A stretch of 64,000 nt of DNA from Thalassolituus sp034111725 (GTDB taxonomy: Bacteria > Pseudomonadota > Gammaproteobacteria > Pseudomonadales > Oceanobacteraceae): assembly GCF_034111725.1 (NCBI RefSeq), contig NZ_JAWUWR010000009.1:6280-70279 (forward strand), read 5' to 3'. A program made the translations under genes and the position numbers. Shown here in pieces: positions 1-8,601 of this stretch (position 1 is the first letter of the stretch; the number at the start of each line of letters is the position of its first letter). The notes beneath the pieces are model-generated. The model worked only from the letters and a program-made list of their open reading frames with translations. It was not told where the DNA came from and searched no databases.

Positions 1-571
1 GTGCCTAAGCCTTCGCTGGTCGCCTGATGGCAGTAGTAGGAGCAGTTAGTAACATTATTAGTGCCGTACAAGCGCGCAAACATTTGCAGTACAAATCCAG
101 CTTCGTTAGATGACCGCCCCGACGAATAAAAGAAAGAACGCGCGGCAGGTGTATTGGCGAATTTTTCGGCAGTGTAATTAATAGCCCAATCCCAATCGAT
201 TACTCGAAATTTATTGCTGCTTTTTTCTTTAAAGATGGGTTTCCCTAAGCGCCCTAAATGTTCTAGTTCATTTGGGGTTAGGTCTTTGAAATCGTCGAGT
301 GGTGATCAAATAATTCATCCGGAATCGGGGACTGCAAATCGGTCGATTGCGCTTGAATGCTTTTATTACACACAGATGGGTATTCGTGCATCTCGTTGAT
401 CATGCCGCCTTCTTGGCCACCCATGCCCAAACCACAGGCTTTACAGGTGTTATTAGCGCGCAGGGCTTTTTGCGAATTCATCAGCCCCATACGGCGCATA
501 GTATTCAGCGCATACAGTATTTTCATAACACCACCACCAACCGGTATGGCCTTACCCGACGAGTTCTTCAT
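1..571 (-). pseudogene. FdhF/YdeP-like molybdopterin oxidoreductase, 5' part, frameshifted
   Basis: The N-terminal part of a formate-dehydrogenase-like (FdhF/YdeP family) molybdopterin oxidoreductase, running off the left edge. The first 97 codons (571 to 278) contain the family's cysteine cluster, NTCKACGLGMGGQ followed by SVCNKSIQAQ, which probably binds a [4Fe-4S] cluster. That frame stops at about 278. The continuation lies in another frame, with no stop down to base 1. It begins DDFKDLTPNELEHLGRLG and includes ARSFFYSSGRSSNEAGFVLQ and NCSYYCHQATSEGLG, all typical of the family. The switch is near 295-300 and fits loss of one base. Either the gene is broken or the sequence has an indel error. 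Proteins of this family are usually cytoplasmic; the substrate is often unknown. No strong ribosome binding site precedes the ATG at 571. Confidence 0.8.
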
Positions 572-741
572 GCTTAAACATACCTCAACCAGATATCACA
601 TCATCACTATGCCTGAGGGCTCTAGTACCTGCCAAGGTCGATTCCCTATAAGACTAGGATGAACAAGTAGGCCAGCGAGCAATAAGGTCATTTGGCCTGA
701 TAATTGCGTATTACCTCTTATCATCTTCGGAGGATGTTCAG
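572..741. other. Intergenic region between divergent genes
   Basis: This 170-base gap separates the minus-strand oxidoreductase from the plus-strand gene at 742. It should hold both promoters. I see no clear -35/-10 pair or operator. The ribosome binding site of the right-hand gene (cggagga, 729-735) lies at its end. Confidence 0.4.
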
Positions 742-1392
742 GTGGATATCAATAGTTCGTCATCTAGCTATCAGAATTTATTAACCATGCTTGGTAAGAG
801 TTCGTCTTCCACTACCGGAGCAACCGCAAGCGATAGCACGGCAATAACAAGCTCCGCTTCTGGCAAGCGCTCCGTACAAATAGGCAACGATAAGGTGTCC
901 CTATCATTGCATGCGGAAAAACTTAGCCGCATTAATGCCGAATTCTTCTCTGGTCGTATGAGTTCAAGTGATATTCCAGCACTTGCTCAGCGTTTGTATA
1001 AAGATGGCTTTATATCCGCCAGTGAGTATCAAAATCTTGGTGGCCAAGAAGATGATATGTCGACCATCACTCAAGCTTCGAATTTTCTGAATACCTATAT
1101 TCTTGATGAAGAAGTCGATGGCGATAACACGGCGGCAAAAGCGATATTAAATGTCATTGATGTGATAGATCGCATGGATGAAAGCATTACACCAGCACAT
1201 CGCCAAGCTGAAATTGAAGCATTCGACTATGTCACCTCATACACCGAACAACTGATAGAGAAAGGCGCACCAGAGAGCGTGATAGCCGGTTTTGAAAACG
1301 TTTTCGACGTGCTAAGCGCTTTAAATACGGTTCGCAGTAGCGAACAATCAAGCGATGCAACCGCTAGTTACACGAGTATTCAGGATACGTAA
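742..1392 (+). CDS. Unrecognised protein, Ser/Thr-rich N-terminus
   Basis: A 216-residue protein that I do not recognise. The GTG start at 742 is preceded by a good ribosome binding site (cggagga, 729-735), which decides the start. The first 45 or so residues are rich in Ser, Thr and Ala and look disordered. The rest is an acidic, mostly helical-looking domain with motifs such as GFISASEYQNLGG and NVIDVIDRMDES. No signal peptide, membrane segment or metal motif is visible. The coding-like composition and ribosome binding site make it a real gene. It stands alone; the next gene starts 311 bases downstream. No function is proposed. Confidence 0.7.
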   Translation: MDINSSSSSYQNLLTMLGKSSSSTTGATASDSTAITSSASGKRSVQIGNDKVSLSLHAEKLSRINAEFFSGRMSSSDIPALAQRLYKDGFISASEYQNLGGQEDDMSTITQASNFLNTYILDEEVDGDNTAAKAILNVIDVIDRMDESITPAHRQAEIEAFDYVTSYTEQLIEKGAPESVIAGFENVFDVLSALNTVRSSEQSSDATASYTSIQDT

Positions 1393-1703
1393 CTGGCACG
1401 TAAAATGCCCGTAACTAATACACGTTCGCTGCGCCTGCAGCCGATCCCCTCAAAAGCGCCACTCTCCAAATTGTGTCGCACTCATTATGATCCATATCAA
1501 TATCCGAACGTGTATTTCCATTAAAAAAATCTCTAATCCGACGAGCCTAACCGCGTCGGCAATTACTAGCGAAGTTAAACAAAAGACGACAAACGAATCC
1601 GTGTAGGTTTGAGCATTACGCTGCGCTAAGAAGGATTGGAATGGTCTACATCAGAAACAGAAAGTGGCTCTATTCGTAATCGCCTACAACCAGAGTAAAT
1701 GGA
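1393..1703. other. Intergenic, nothing recognised
   Basis: About 310 bases with no reading frame, RNA gene or obvious terminator that I can support. Confidence 0.4.
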
Positions 1704-1988
1704 ATGCATTCGATTATTCGCGAACATGTTGAAGGGATTGATCGCCAGTTCGATGAGTATCGCGACAAGTTATCGCAAATACTTGCGGTAGCCTCGAGTC
1801 GAGAACCGCTACCAGTGAGCAACGAGATTACCAGTGGCTGTTTGGATAGAATCTGGGAGCAAGCAAAATCTGCGCAAAACAACCCTACTCTAGCTCTTTA
1901 TCTACAGGGTCGTATGGCAGAAACAGATCGACATTATCTACTCGGCGATATTATAGGGCATTTATTGGCTAAGCCATTTACAAATTAG
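1704..1988 (+). CDS. Small unrecognised protein (94 aa)
   Basis: A short hydrophilic protein with helical character and no signal peptide or membrane segment. Its coding-like composition and the absence of a better overlapping frame favour a real gene. The ribosome binding site is weak (agag just upstream), and a second ATG at 1699 in another frame gives nothing sensible. I cannot assign a family. It may be monocistronic, since the flanking gaps are 311 and about 200 bases. Confidence 0.45.
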   Translation: MHSIIREHVEGIDRQFDEYRDKLSQILAVASSREPLPVSNEITSGCLDRIWEQAKSAQNNPTLALYLQGRMAETDRHYLLGDIIGHLLAKPFTN

Positions 1989-2192
1989 GCGCCGACCTAG
2001 GCGAAAAATATACATCCAACCTGCCCTCGTCGCAGTTTAGACGCAGCAGCGAGAGCACCTCTCGCTACTAATCTTAACTATCGAATTCTACTGAGAATGC
2101 TCGACACTATTCATTAATCACCATATGTTAATAACCTGGCCCACACCCTAAAATAGTACCCTATCCACGTTGACGTGTTTCGGAGCAGTACA

Positions 2193-2798
2193 ATGAATAA
2201 GTCGATAACGGACAACGATACCATTTCAGGTATTTTGTCTTTAGACGAACCAACAGCAGTTAAACCAAACACTGGGGGCATAATTGATTTACTCAATGCC
2301 GTACATAGAAGTCATCTACGACTGAATGCTATGGCCGATCAGAAAGCGAATATTCTGATGGGTATCATAGGTATTATGTTTACTGTGGTACTCACAAAGC
2401 TCACGAGCACGGAATCTTACGCGACGCATGTTCAACTGATCTTGATAGTCTTCATATCGTTGGAGCTGATTGCCTTCTCCTCCAGCTTGATGGTGATAGC
2501 CCCAAAATTCCACGGAAAATTCGCAATCAAGAATATTGAGGCAATGCCCAATCCGTTCTTTTTTGGTTTCTACACCAACTTCACAGAAGAAGATTACGTA
2601 GCCCACATGCTGAACAGCATTGAAGATAACGAACAGGCTAAAGCGCTATTCTTGAAAGACATCTATCAGATGGGAAACATACTAAAGCGGAAATACAAAC
2701 AACTTAGACGCGCTTACCTTTTCGCCTTTCTTGGCGTGGCGACTTCGTTACTGCTATTTATTGCGGATGTAGTGGTCAATCTAATAAGCGCTGCGTAA
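2193..2798 (+). CDS. PycTM/DUF5706-like membrane protein (Pycsar effector family)
   Basis: A protein of 201 residues when started at the ATG at 2193, which has a ribosome binding site (cggag) eight bases upstream; the ATG at 2175 has none. After a polar N-terminus comes LNAMADQKANILMGIIGI, which resembles the conserved core of the PycTM/DUF5706 family: a helix with ADxKAxxLM leading into a membrane segment. Two membrane helices follow each other (about residues 50-70 and 82-108). A charged cytoplasmic domain and a third hydrophobic helix at the C-terminus complete the protein. Some members are membrane effectors of Pycsar antiphage systems, activated by cyclic CMP or UMP. No nucleotide cyclase is nearby, so this is an orphan and its role is unproven. 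Confidence 0.6.
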   Translation: MNKSITDNDTISGILSLDEPTAVKPNTGGIIDLLNAVHRSHLRLNAMADQKANILMGIIGIMFTVVLTKLTSTESYATHVQLILIVFISLELIAFSSSLMVIAPKFHGKFAIKNIEAMPNPFFFGFYTNFTEEDYVAHMLNSIEDNEQAKALFLKDIYQMGNILKRKYKQLRRAYLFAFLGVATSLLLFIADVVVNLISAA

Positions 2799-2812
2799 TA
2801 ACGCCTTAAGAA

Positions 2813-2854
2813 CAAAAAATAAGTTGAGAACCACGTTTGCAGCTCTCAACTTAT
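2813..2854 (-). terminator. Intrinsic terminator of yeiP
   Basis: Inverted repeat ataagttgaga/tctcaacttat (2819-2829 and 2844-2854). Read on the minus strand, it is followed by a run of T (the aaaaaa at 2813-2818). It lies 43 bases past the yeiP stop. Confidence 0.75.
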
Positions 2855-2896
2855 GGTATTCATCGACGCAATAATCTCGGTTTTAAACCAAGATTC

Positions 2897-3463
2897 TTAT
2901 GCACGACCAGTAAACTTAGACTCTTCAACGTTAACGCGAATGCGATCACCTGTTGAGATGTGCTCAGGAACCTGCACAACCAAACCAGTGCTTAACGTTG
3001 CTGGTTTAGTGCGAGAGGTTGCCGATGAACCTTTCATTGCTGGCGCAGTATCAACGATAATCAACTCAACAACACCCGGCAGATCAACCCCGACTGGCGC
3101 ATCGTTCAGAACAACAACTTGCAGGTTTTGCGTATCTTCTGCGATAAACAATGCTTCATCAGCAATTGTTGCTTTGTTCAAACTGTAAGACGTGTAGTCT
3201 TCGCTATCCATGAATACGTATTCATCGCCATCAATGTATGACAGCGTTACCGGACGACGAGTTAGATCAGCTAGGTTTAGCATATCGCTGTCTTTGAAAG
3301 ACTCGTCTAGCTTTGCACCTGTAACCACGTTGTACATGCGCATACGATAGATAGAACCACCGGCGCGACCTTGTGGTACAGAGCGTTCAATATCTTTAAC
3401 AAAATACACGTTACCGTCATATTCAACGGCGGCGTTTTTCTTAATTTCACTGACCTTTGGCAT
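2897..3463 (-). CDS. yeiP: Elongation factor P-like protein YeiP
   Basis: A 188-residue EF-P paralogue of the YeiP type, expected to bind the ribosome between the P and E sites. It has the usual three OB/KOW-like domains: an N-terminal KOW part (PKVSEIKKNAAVEYDGN), a central part with YVFMDSEDYTSYSLN, and a C-terminal part with SRTKPATLSTGLVVQVPEH. The tip of the N-terminal domain reads SVPQGRAGG, lacking the lysine that EpmA modifies in true EF-P, as expected for YeiP. The start at 3463 has a strong ribosome binding site (ggagagg). An upstream extension to 3526 has no support. The gene is monocistronic, ending at an intrinsic terminator. Confidence 0.92.
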   Translation of the reverse strand: MPKVSEIKKNAAVEYDGNVYFVKDIERSVPQGRAGGSIYRMRMYNVVTGAKLDESFKDSDMLNLADLTRRPVTLSYIDGDEYVFMDSEDYTSYSLNKATIADEALFIAEDTQNLQVVVLNDAPVGVDLPGVVELIIVDTAPAMKGSSATSRTKPATLSTGLVVQVPEHISTGDRIRVNVEESKFTGRA

Positions 3464-3633
3464 TGTCCGCCCTCTCCTAAAAACCCGAAGGTTACTATAT
3501 AGATGCAGCACCTGAAAAGTACCCAAATGTACAAAGCAGAAACCTCACTCAGTCATCGGGGAAATAATGCTGCCAGATTAAATTCTTGGCGCTGAATACA
3601 AATTCAGCAGCGCTTCAAAATACCGACAGGTAT
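3464..3633. other. Intergenic between yeiP and the ssp operon
   Basis: About 170 bases upstream of yeiP. It should contain the yeiP promoter, but I see no convincing hexamers. Confidence 0.3.
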
Positions 3634-3654
3634 AAAAAAACCGCCTTGCGGCGG
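3634..3654 (-). terminator. Intrinsic terminator of the sspAB operon
   Basis: Compact hairpin ccgcc-ttgc-ggcgg at 3641-3654. On the minus strand it is followed by seven T (3634-3640), just past the sspB stop. Confidence 0.85.
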
Positions 3655-3673
3655 CTTCTTTAGCGTACGAATG

Positions 3674-4096
3674 CTACTTTACTACTTTCAAAGAAGGTCG
3701 AATACCGCTTGGCACTACATCAGCTTTCTTCGCTGACTTAGGCGGAGGTGTTGGATCACTAGGATCTGGCGCTCCCGCTTCAGAGCCAAACACCATTCCT
3801 TGGCCATTCTCTTTTGCATAAATAGCAAGTATGGCAACCAATGGCACGAATACGTCCATTGGTACGCCACCAAACCGTGCATTAAACGACAACCCTTCCT
3901 GAGCCATCGACAAATCACGTACAGCGCCAGTGCTGATATTCAGCACGATTTGCCCGTTGTTAACAAACTCTTGGGGAACTTGTACATTCGGCAAACCGGC
4001 ATCAACTAACACATAAGGCGTACAATTGTTGTCGAGAATCCACTCATGAAGCGCCCGCATTAAATACGGACGGCTAGGTGTCATTTTATCAGCCAT
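3674..4096 (-). CDS. sspB: ClpXP protease specificity-enhancing factor SspB
   Basis: A 140-residue adaptor that binds ssrA-tagged proteins and hands them to ClpXP. The N-terminal domain (about 1-112) carries the family sequence RPYLMRALHEWILDNNCTPY and the SFNARFGG stretch that forms the tag-binding groove. A flexible Pro/Asp/Ala linker then leads to the C-terminal ClpX-binding tail, GIRPSLKVVK, which is intact. The ATG overlaps the stop codon of sspA by one base, indicating translational coupling. Length and layout match the family. Confidence 0.95.
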   Translation of the reverse strand: MADKMTPSRPYLMRALHEWILDNNCTPYVLVDAGLPNVQVPQEFVNNGQIVLNISTGAVRDLSMAQEGLSFNARFGGVPMDVFVPLVAILAIYAKENGQGMVFGSEAGAPDPSDPTPPPKSAKKADVVPSGIRPSLKVVK

Positions 4097-4722
4097 TAGT
4101 CGCGCATCTCGCGTTCTGCTTCAGACAAACTCGCCTGAAATGATTCACGCTCAAACAAACGCTCCATATATTGCATCAATGGCTTAGCCGGCTTTTCTGG
4201 CAGTTCAATGCCTAAAACTGGCAAGCGCCATAAGATTGGTGCAACACAGCAATCAACGATGGAGAAGTCTTCACTCATGAAGTAAGGCATCTCAGCGAAG
4301 ATCGGCGTAATCGCCATCAAACTATCGCTAAGTTCTTTACGAGCTTTATCTACATCTTTGCCTTTACCAGACAAAATAGTTTCAATCAGACCGCACCAGT
4401 CTTTCTCAATGCGATTGATCCACAAACGGCTCTGCGCGCGCGCAACCGGATACACCGGTAACAACGGCGGATGCGGGAAGCGTTCGTCTAAATATTCCAT
4501 CATCACATTTGGTTCATACAGAACCAGCTCACGGTCAACTAACGTTGGCAGTGAGTTATATGGGTTCAGGCTTGCCAGATCTTCTGGCTTGTTATCTGGA
4601 TCGATGTCGTGAATTTCTACCGCAACACCTTTTTCTGCCAGTACGATACGAACGCGATGGCTATAGTGATCCGCCGCATCTGAATAAAACGTCATGGAAG
4701 AGCGTTTCGCCACAACCCCCAT
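4096..4722 (-). CDS. sspA: Stringent starvation protein A (SspA)
   Basis: A 208-residue glutathione-S-transferase-fold protein that binds RNA polymerase and alters promoter choice under starvation and stress. It is not an active GST. It has the thioredoxin-like N-terminal half (MTFYSDAADHYSHRVRIVLAEKG) with YNSLPTLVDRELVLYEPNVMMEYLDERFPHPPLLP, then an all-helical C-terminal domain. The ribosome binding site agagagga precedes the ATG at 4722. It is the first gene of sspA-sspB and lies just past petC, as in pseudomonads. Confidence 0.95.
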   Translation of the reverse strand: MGVVAKRSSMTFYSDAADHYSHRVRIVLAEKGVAVEIHDIDPDNKPEDLASLNPYNSLPTLVDRELVLYEPNVMMEYLDERFPHPPLLPVYPVARAQSRLWINRIEKDWCGLIETILSGKGKDVDKARKELSDSLMAITPIFAEMPYFMSEDFSIVDCCVAPILWRLPVLGIELPEKPAKPLMQYMERLFERESFQASLSEAEREMRD

Positions 4723-4817
4723 AGTTTCCTCTCTTTTTTCTTAGCAATGCCAAAAATAAATATAGCCCGACCGCTAAAAGCGGCCGAGCTGCATAGACTT
4801 GCGATGTCTGAATGACG

Positions 4818-5576
4818 TTATTTAACGTCGCGCCAAAACTCTTTGTTCAGCATGTACACTGGTACAAAGAAGATAGCTAGGAACAGAAGTACCCACCATC
4901 CAAGGCGCTCGCGCTCAACTGCGATAGGTTCAGCCATGTAGGTCAGGAAGTTTACCAGATCGAACACCAACTTATCGTATTCGCTTGCAGACAAAGAACC
5001 TTCTTCTGCCAAATACAGAACATCGTGATGTTCTTCAGTGATTTCTTGACCAGTTAAAGTATCGAAACCAACAGCAACTTGAGCAGTACCTTTCAATTGT
5101 ACGCCCTGCAAATCAGCCAATACGTGCGGCATACCAACGTCTTTAAAGACAACGTTGTTGACACCCCAAGGACGACTAGGATCGACATAGAAGCTGCGTA
5201 AGTAGGTATATAACCAATCTGGACGACGCACGCGAGCAACCAAGGTCAAATCTGGTGGCGGTGCACCAAACCATTGCTTAGCGTCTTCTGTCGTCATAGC
5301 AATCGTCATTAGATCACCAAACTTCTTATCGGGGTCTGATACTAGATTTTCCATCATTAACTTTTCAGGAATCTCTAAGTCACGTGCTACACGGTTATAA
5401 CGAGCGTGTGAAGTTGCATGACAACCCATGCAGTAGTTAGCAAAGGTTTGAGCACCGCGCTGCAATGAAGCATTATCGGTTAGATCAGTTAAGTGCTTGT
5501 CTAAGTGAACATCGCCACCGGCAGCCAAAGCAAACGCAGGGATAACCGCTGCAATTAACGCAAATATCTTTTTCAT
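4818..5576 (-). CDS. petC: Cytochrome c1 of the bc1 complex
   Basis: A 252-residue cytochrome c1, which takes electrons from the Rieske protein and passes them to soluble cytochrome c. The start at 5576 (MKKIFALIAAVIPAFALAAG) gives a clean Sec signal peptide; longer in-frame starts are upstream noise inside petB. The haem site is CMGCH, at about residues 49-53. The distal methionine is probably in the VGMPHVLADLQG region. A single C-terminal membrane anchor (WWVLLFLAIFFVPVYML) precedes a short cytoplasmic tail. It follows petB by two bases. Haem attachment needs a Ccm system, yet the ccm genes in this window are broken. Confidence 0.96.
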   Translation of the reverse strand: MKKIFALIAAVIPAFALAAGGDVHLDKHLTDLTDNASLQRGAQTFANYCMGCHATSHARYNRVARDLEIPEKLMMENLVSDPDKKFGDLMTIAMTTEDAKQWFGAPPPDLTLVARVRRPDWLYTYLRSFYVDPSRPWGVNNVVFKDVGMPHVLADLQGVQLKGTAQVAVGFDTLTGQEITEEHHDVLYLAEEGSLSASEYDKLVFDLVNFLTYMAEPIAVERERLGWWVLLFLAIFFVPVYMLNKEFWRDVK

Positions 5577-5578
5577 TA

Positions 5579-6811
5579 TTAATGGCCCCCGGTTACGCGT
5601 TCTGGCACTGGTTTGGTTTTTTCCATGCGGGTATAGAACGGCATTCCGATAAAGAAGCTGAAATAAATAACCGATGCAACCTGTGCAATAGACGTTAACG
5701 TTGCTGTCGCAGGCTGAGTACCCAACCAAGTCAACAATACAAAGTTGAAACCGAATACCACGATGAATATCTTACTGATCCAACCTTTGTAGCGCCAGCT
5801 TCTAACAGGGCTACGATCCAACCAAGGCAATACGAATAGGATAGCAATTGCAGCACCCATCGCGATCACACCTAGCAATTTATCTGGAACAGCACGCAAA
5901 ATTGCATAGAAAGAACCGAAGTACCAAACCGGAGCAATGTGAGCTGGTGTTTTCAGGCCATTTGCTGGTTCAAAGTTCGCGTACTCTAATGCGAAGCCGT
6001 TACCTTCTGGGAAGAAAAACAGTACCGTACAGAAGATCATCAAGAACACAACGATACCCACCAAGTCATGCACGGTGTAGTAAGGGTGGAACGGGATACC
6101 ATCTAATGGCTTACCGTTTTCATCTTTCAATTTCTTAATATCAATGCCATCAGGGTTGTTAGAACCCACTTCATGAAGCGCCAACAAGTGAACAACCACC
6201 AAACCAACAATTACTAATGGCAAAGCAACAACGTGCAATGCGAAGAAGCGGTTAAGTGTCGCACCAGAGATCAAGAAGTCACCACGGATCCATTCAGTCA
6301 GTGCATCACCGATACCGAAAGGAATAACCGAGAATAGAGAGATAATTACCTGCGCACCCCAGTAAGACATCTGTCCCCAAGGTAGTACGTAACCCATGAA
6401 TGCCTCGGCCATCAGAGCTAGGTAAATCAACATACCGAAGATCCAGATCAATTCACGTGGCTTCTGGTATGAGCCGTACAGAACAGCACGCATCATGTGC
6501 AGATATACAGCAATAAAGAAGAAAGTAGCACCAGTAGAATGTAGGTACCGAATTAACCAACCCCATTCAACGTCGCGCATGATGAATTCAACCGATGCGA
6601 ATGCACCTTCAGCGCTTGGAACGAAGTTCATAGTCAACCAAACACCCGTAAGGATCTGGTTAGCTAGCATCATCATGGACAATACGCCGAAGAAGTACCA
6701 AAAGTTGAAGTTCTTCGGTGCATAGTACTTAGACATATGCTTTTCAAAGGTCTGTGTGACCGGCAGACGGTCATCAATCCAACCCATGAGCGTATTTTGC
6801 TGTTTGCTCAT
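5579..6811 (-). CDS. petB: Cytochrome b of the bc1 complex
   Basis: A 410-residue integral membrane subunit that carries the low- and high-potential haems b and the Qo/Qi quinol sites. Hallmarks include NFWYFFGVLSMMMLANQILTG, the haem-ligand helices with YLHSTGATFFFIAVYLH and LHVVALPLVIVGLVVVH, and the Qo motif PEGNGFALEY region, here PEGN where many homologues have PEWY-like sequences. Eight or more membrane helices are visible. Length is usual for proteobacteria. The ATG overlaps the petA stop by one base. Confidence 0.95.
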   Translation of the reverse strand: MSKQQNTLMGWIDDRLPVTQTFEKHMSKYYAPKNFNFWYFFGVLSMMMLANQILTGVWLTMNFVPSAEGAFASVEFIMRDVEWGWLIRYLHSTGATFFFIAVYLHMMRAVLYGSYQKPRELIWIFGMLIYLALMAEAFMGYVLPWGQMSYWGAQVIISLFSVIPFGIGDALTEWIRGDFLISGATLNRFFALHVVALPLVIVGLVVVHLLALHEVGSNNPDGIDIKKLKDENGKPLDGIPFHPYYTVHDLVGIVVFLMIFCTVLFFFPEGNGFALEYANFEPANGLKTPAHIAPVWYFGSFYAILRAVPDKLLGVIAMGAAIAILFVLPWLDRSPVRSWRYKGWISKIFIVVFGFNFVLLTWLGTQPATATLTSIAQVASVIYFSFFIGMPFYTRMEKTKPVPERVTGGH

Positions 6812-7407
6812 TATGCACTCTCCTCGTCAACGCCAATCACCAGAACGTTATCGCTTTCGTAGGTGTACGGAGGTACAACTAGGTTGGCAGCAGCTGGTGA
6901 ACCATTGAATACACGACCCGCCAAATCGAAACGTGAACCGTGACACGGGCAGTACCAACCACCTTTCCAGTCAGAATCGAACGGCTCTGGCTTAACTTCA
7001 GCGAAATATTTAGGAGCGCAACCTAGGTGTGTACAAACACCTAGCAAAACCAACAAGTCTGGCTTACGTGAACGATATCCGTTATCAGCGTAAGCTGGCT
7101 GTTGATCTTTGTTGCTGTTTTCAGGATCTTTTAAACGACCAGCCAGAGTGCCTAGAGTATCTAAGGTTTCTGGTGTGCGACGCACGATATAGACAGGCTT
7201 ACCGCGCCACTCGGCGGTGAGCATGGCACCTGGTTCAATTTTATTGACATCGACTTTAGCCGGGGCACCAGCAGCCTTCGCTTTTTCACTTGGCAACCAA
7301 GATTTTACGAATGGCACTGCAAGGAAGCCTGCACCAACTGCACCGACAGCACCGGTCGCACCCACGAGCAGAGTACGCCGAGTCTTATTCACGCCGTCTT
7401 GACTCAT
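6811..7407 (-). CDS. petA: Rieske iron-sulfur subunit of the bc1 complex
   Basis: A 198-residue Rieske protein that oxidises quinol and moves electrons to cytochrome c1. It starts with a twin-arginine-like signal/anchor (NKTRRTLLVGATGAVGAVGAG). The [2Fe-2S] ligands are in CTHLGC and CPCHGS. The start at 7407 is preferred over the ATG at 7413, because gggag lies eight bases before it and only about three bases before the other. It is the first gene of petA-petB-petC. Confidence 0.95.
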   Translation of the reverse strand: MSQDGVNKTRRTLLVGATGAVGAVGAGFLAVPFVKSWLPSEKAKAAGAPAKVDVNKIEPGAMLTAEWRGKPVYIVRRTPETLDTLGTLAGRLKDPENSNKDQQPAYADNGYRSRKPDLLVLLGVCTHLGCAPKYFAEVKPEPFDSDWKGGWYCPCHGSRFDLAGRVFNGSPAAANLVVPPYTYESDNVLVIGVDEESA

Positions 7408-7571
7408 TACCATCTTCTCCCATCAAAAAAATTCTTTCGTCGCCAGCCGGTCAGGAGCGCTTGCACAATTTTTGTACAGACCAAGCGTAGCATACAGAGC
7501 GGCGCTCATAGTAAAGAAAATAGGGACTAGAAACAACCGGAAAAACCCATAGATACTAGGGATTTAGACAT

Positions 7572-7607
7572 AAAAAAAGCGCTTATTGATCTGTGCCAAT
7601 AAGCGCT
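7572..7607 (-). terminator. Intrinsic terminator of rplM-rpsI
   Basis: Eleven-base stem agcgcttattg/caataagcgct (7578-7588 and 7597-7607) with a T run on the minus strand (7572-7578), about 20 bases past the rpsI stop. Confidence 0.88.
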
Positions 7608-7627
7608 CTTTATTATTCTGCAGCGGA

Positions 7628-8020
7628 TTAACGCTTGGAGAACTGTGGCTTCTTACGTGCTTTACGTAGACCCACTTTCTTACGCTCAACTTCACGAGCA
7701 TCACGAGTTACATAACCCGCTGCGCGTAGAGAAGGACGCAATGTTTCATCGTACTGCATCAATGCACGGGTAATACCGTGACGGATTGCCCCCGCTTGAC
7801 CACTACCGCCGCCGCCTTGAACCTTAACGATAACGTCAAATTTGCCTAGGTTTTCAGTCAATTCGAGTGGTTGACGAACAACCATACGAGCTGTTTCACG
7901 ACCGAAGTAAACGTCCAAAGACTTTTTGTTTACTACGATGCTGCCAGTACCTGGACGCAAGAAAACGCGTGCAGTGGAAGTCTTACGACGACCGGTACCA
8001 TAGTATTGAGAGACTGCCAT
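7628..8020 (-). CDS. rpsI: 30S ribosomal protein S9
   Basis: A 130-residue ribosomal protein S9. The sequence carries YYGTGRRKTSTARVFLRPG, the QGGGGSGQAGAIRHGITRAL loop and the basic tail ending KKPQFSKR, which reaches P-site tRNA. The start is taken at 8020 (MAVSQYYG), the usual family start; a directly preceding ATG at 8023 is possible. It follows rplM by four bases. Confidence 0.97.
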   Translation of the reverse strand: MAVSQYYGTGRRKTSTARVFLRPGTGSIVVNKKSLDVYFGRETARMVVRQPLELTENLGKFDVIVKVQGGGGSGQAGAIRHGITRALMQYDETLRPSLRAAGYVTRDAREVERKKVGLRKARKKPQFSKR

Positions 8021-8024
8021 CATA

Positions 8025-8456
8025 TTATCCCAGTTTCAGTTCTTGCGGCTGTTGAGCAGTATGAGGATGCTCGCTACCGGCATAAACTTTCATTTTTTTG
8101 AACATGGCACGACCAAGAGGATTCTTGGGCAGCATGCCTTTAACTGCAGTTTCAATAACCATCTCTGGCTTATGATCAATAAGTTTCTCAAAAGAGATAG
8201 ACTTAAGACCGCCAGGGTAACCAGTGTGACGATAGTACATCTTATCACTGGACTTATTACCGGTTACTTTAACTTTGTCCGCGTTGATAACGACAATATA
8301 GTCGCCAGTGTCAACGTGTGGAGTGAATTCTGGCTTGTGCTTGCCTCTCAAATGGCGAGCAACCTCAGTAGCCAGACGACCCAGCGTTTGTTCAGCTGCA
8401 TCAACTACAAACCACTCACGTTTTACGGATTCTGGTTTCGCGCTGTAAGTTTTCAT
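8025..8456 (-). CDS. rplM: 50S ribosomal protein L13
   Basis: A 143-residue L13 with the standard start MKTYSAKPESVKREW and the conserved VDAAEQTLGRLATEVARHLRGK, YYRHTGYPGGLK and PKNPLGRAMFKKMKVYAG stretches. The ATG at 8456 is chosen; an adjoining TTG is less likely. It is the first gene of the rplM-rpsI operon, and its position next to petABC-sspAB is the order found in pseudomonads. Confidence 0.97.
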   Translation of the reverse strand: MKTYSAKPESVKREWFVVDAAEQTLGRLATEVARHLRGKHKPEFTPHVDTGDYIVVINADKVKVTGNKSSDKMYYRHTGYPGGLKSISFEKLIDHKPEMVIETAVKGMLPKNPLGRAMFKKMKVYAGSEHPHTAQQPQELKLG

Positions 8457-8601
8457 CAATTTCTCGCCTTCAAGGGCATGTTGATCCGAAAAGAGGGCGG
8501 CATTCTATAGGACACTGAAACATTCTGCAATACCTTCTTGCTCGAATCTCAGCCGAATTCTTTCGTAATACACATTCCTGCCCGCAGACCTGCATATCCG
8601 A

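Noticed and set aside
347..662. Plus-strand frames 347-577 and 357-662
   Set aside because: They lie antisense to the recognisable oxidoreductase and have no family features.
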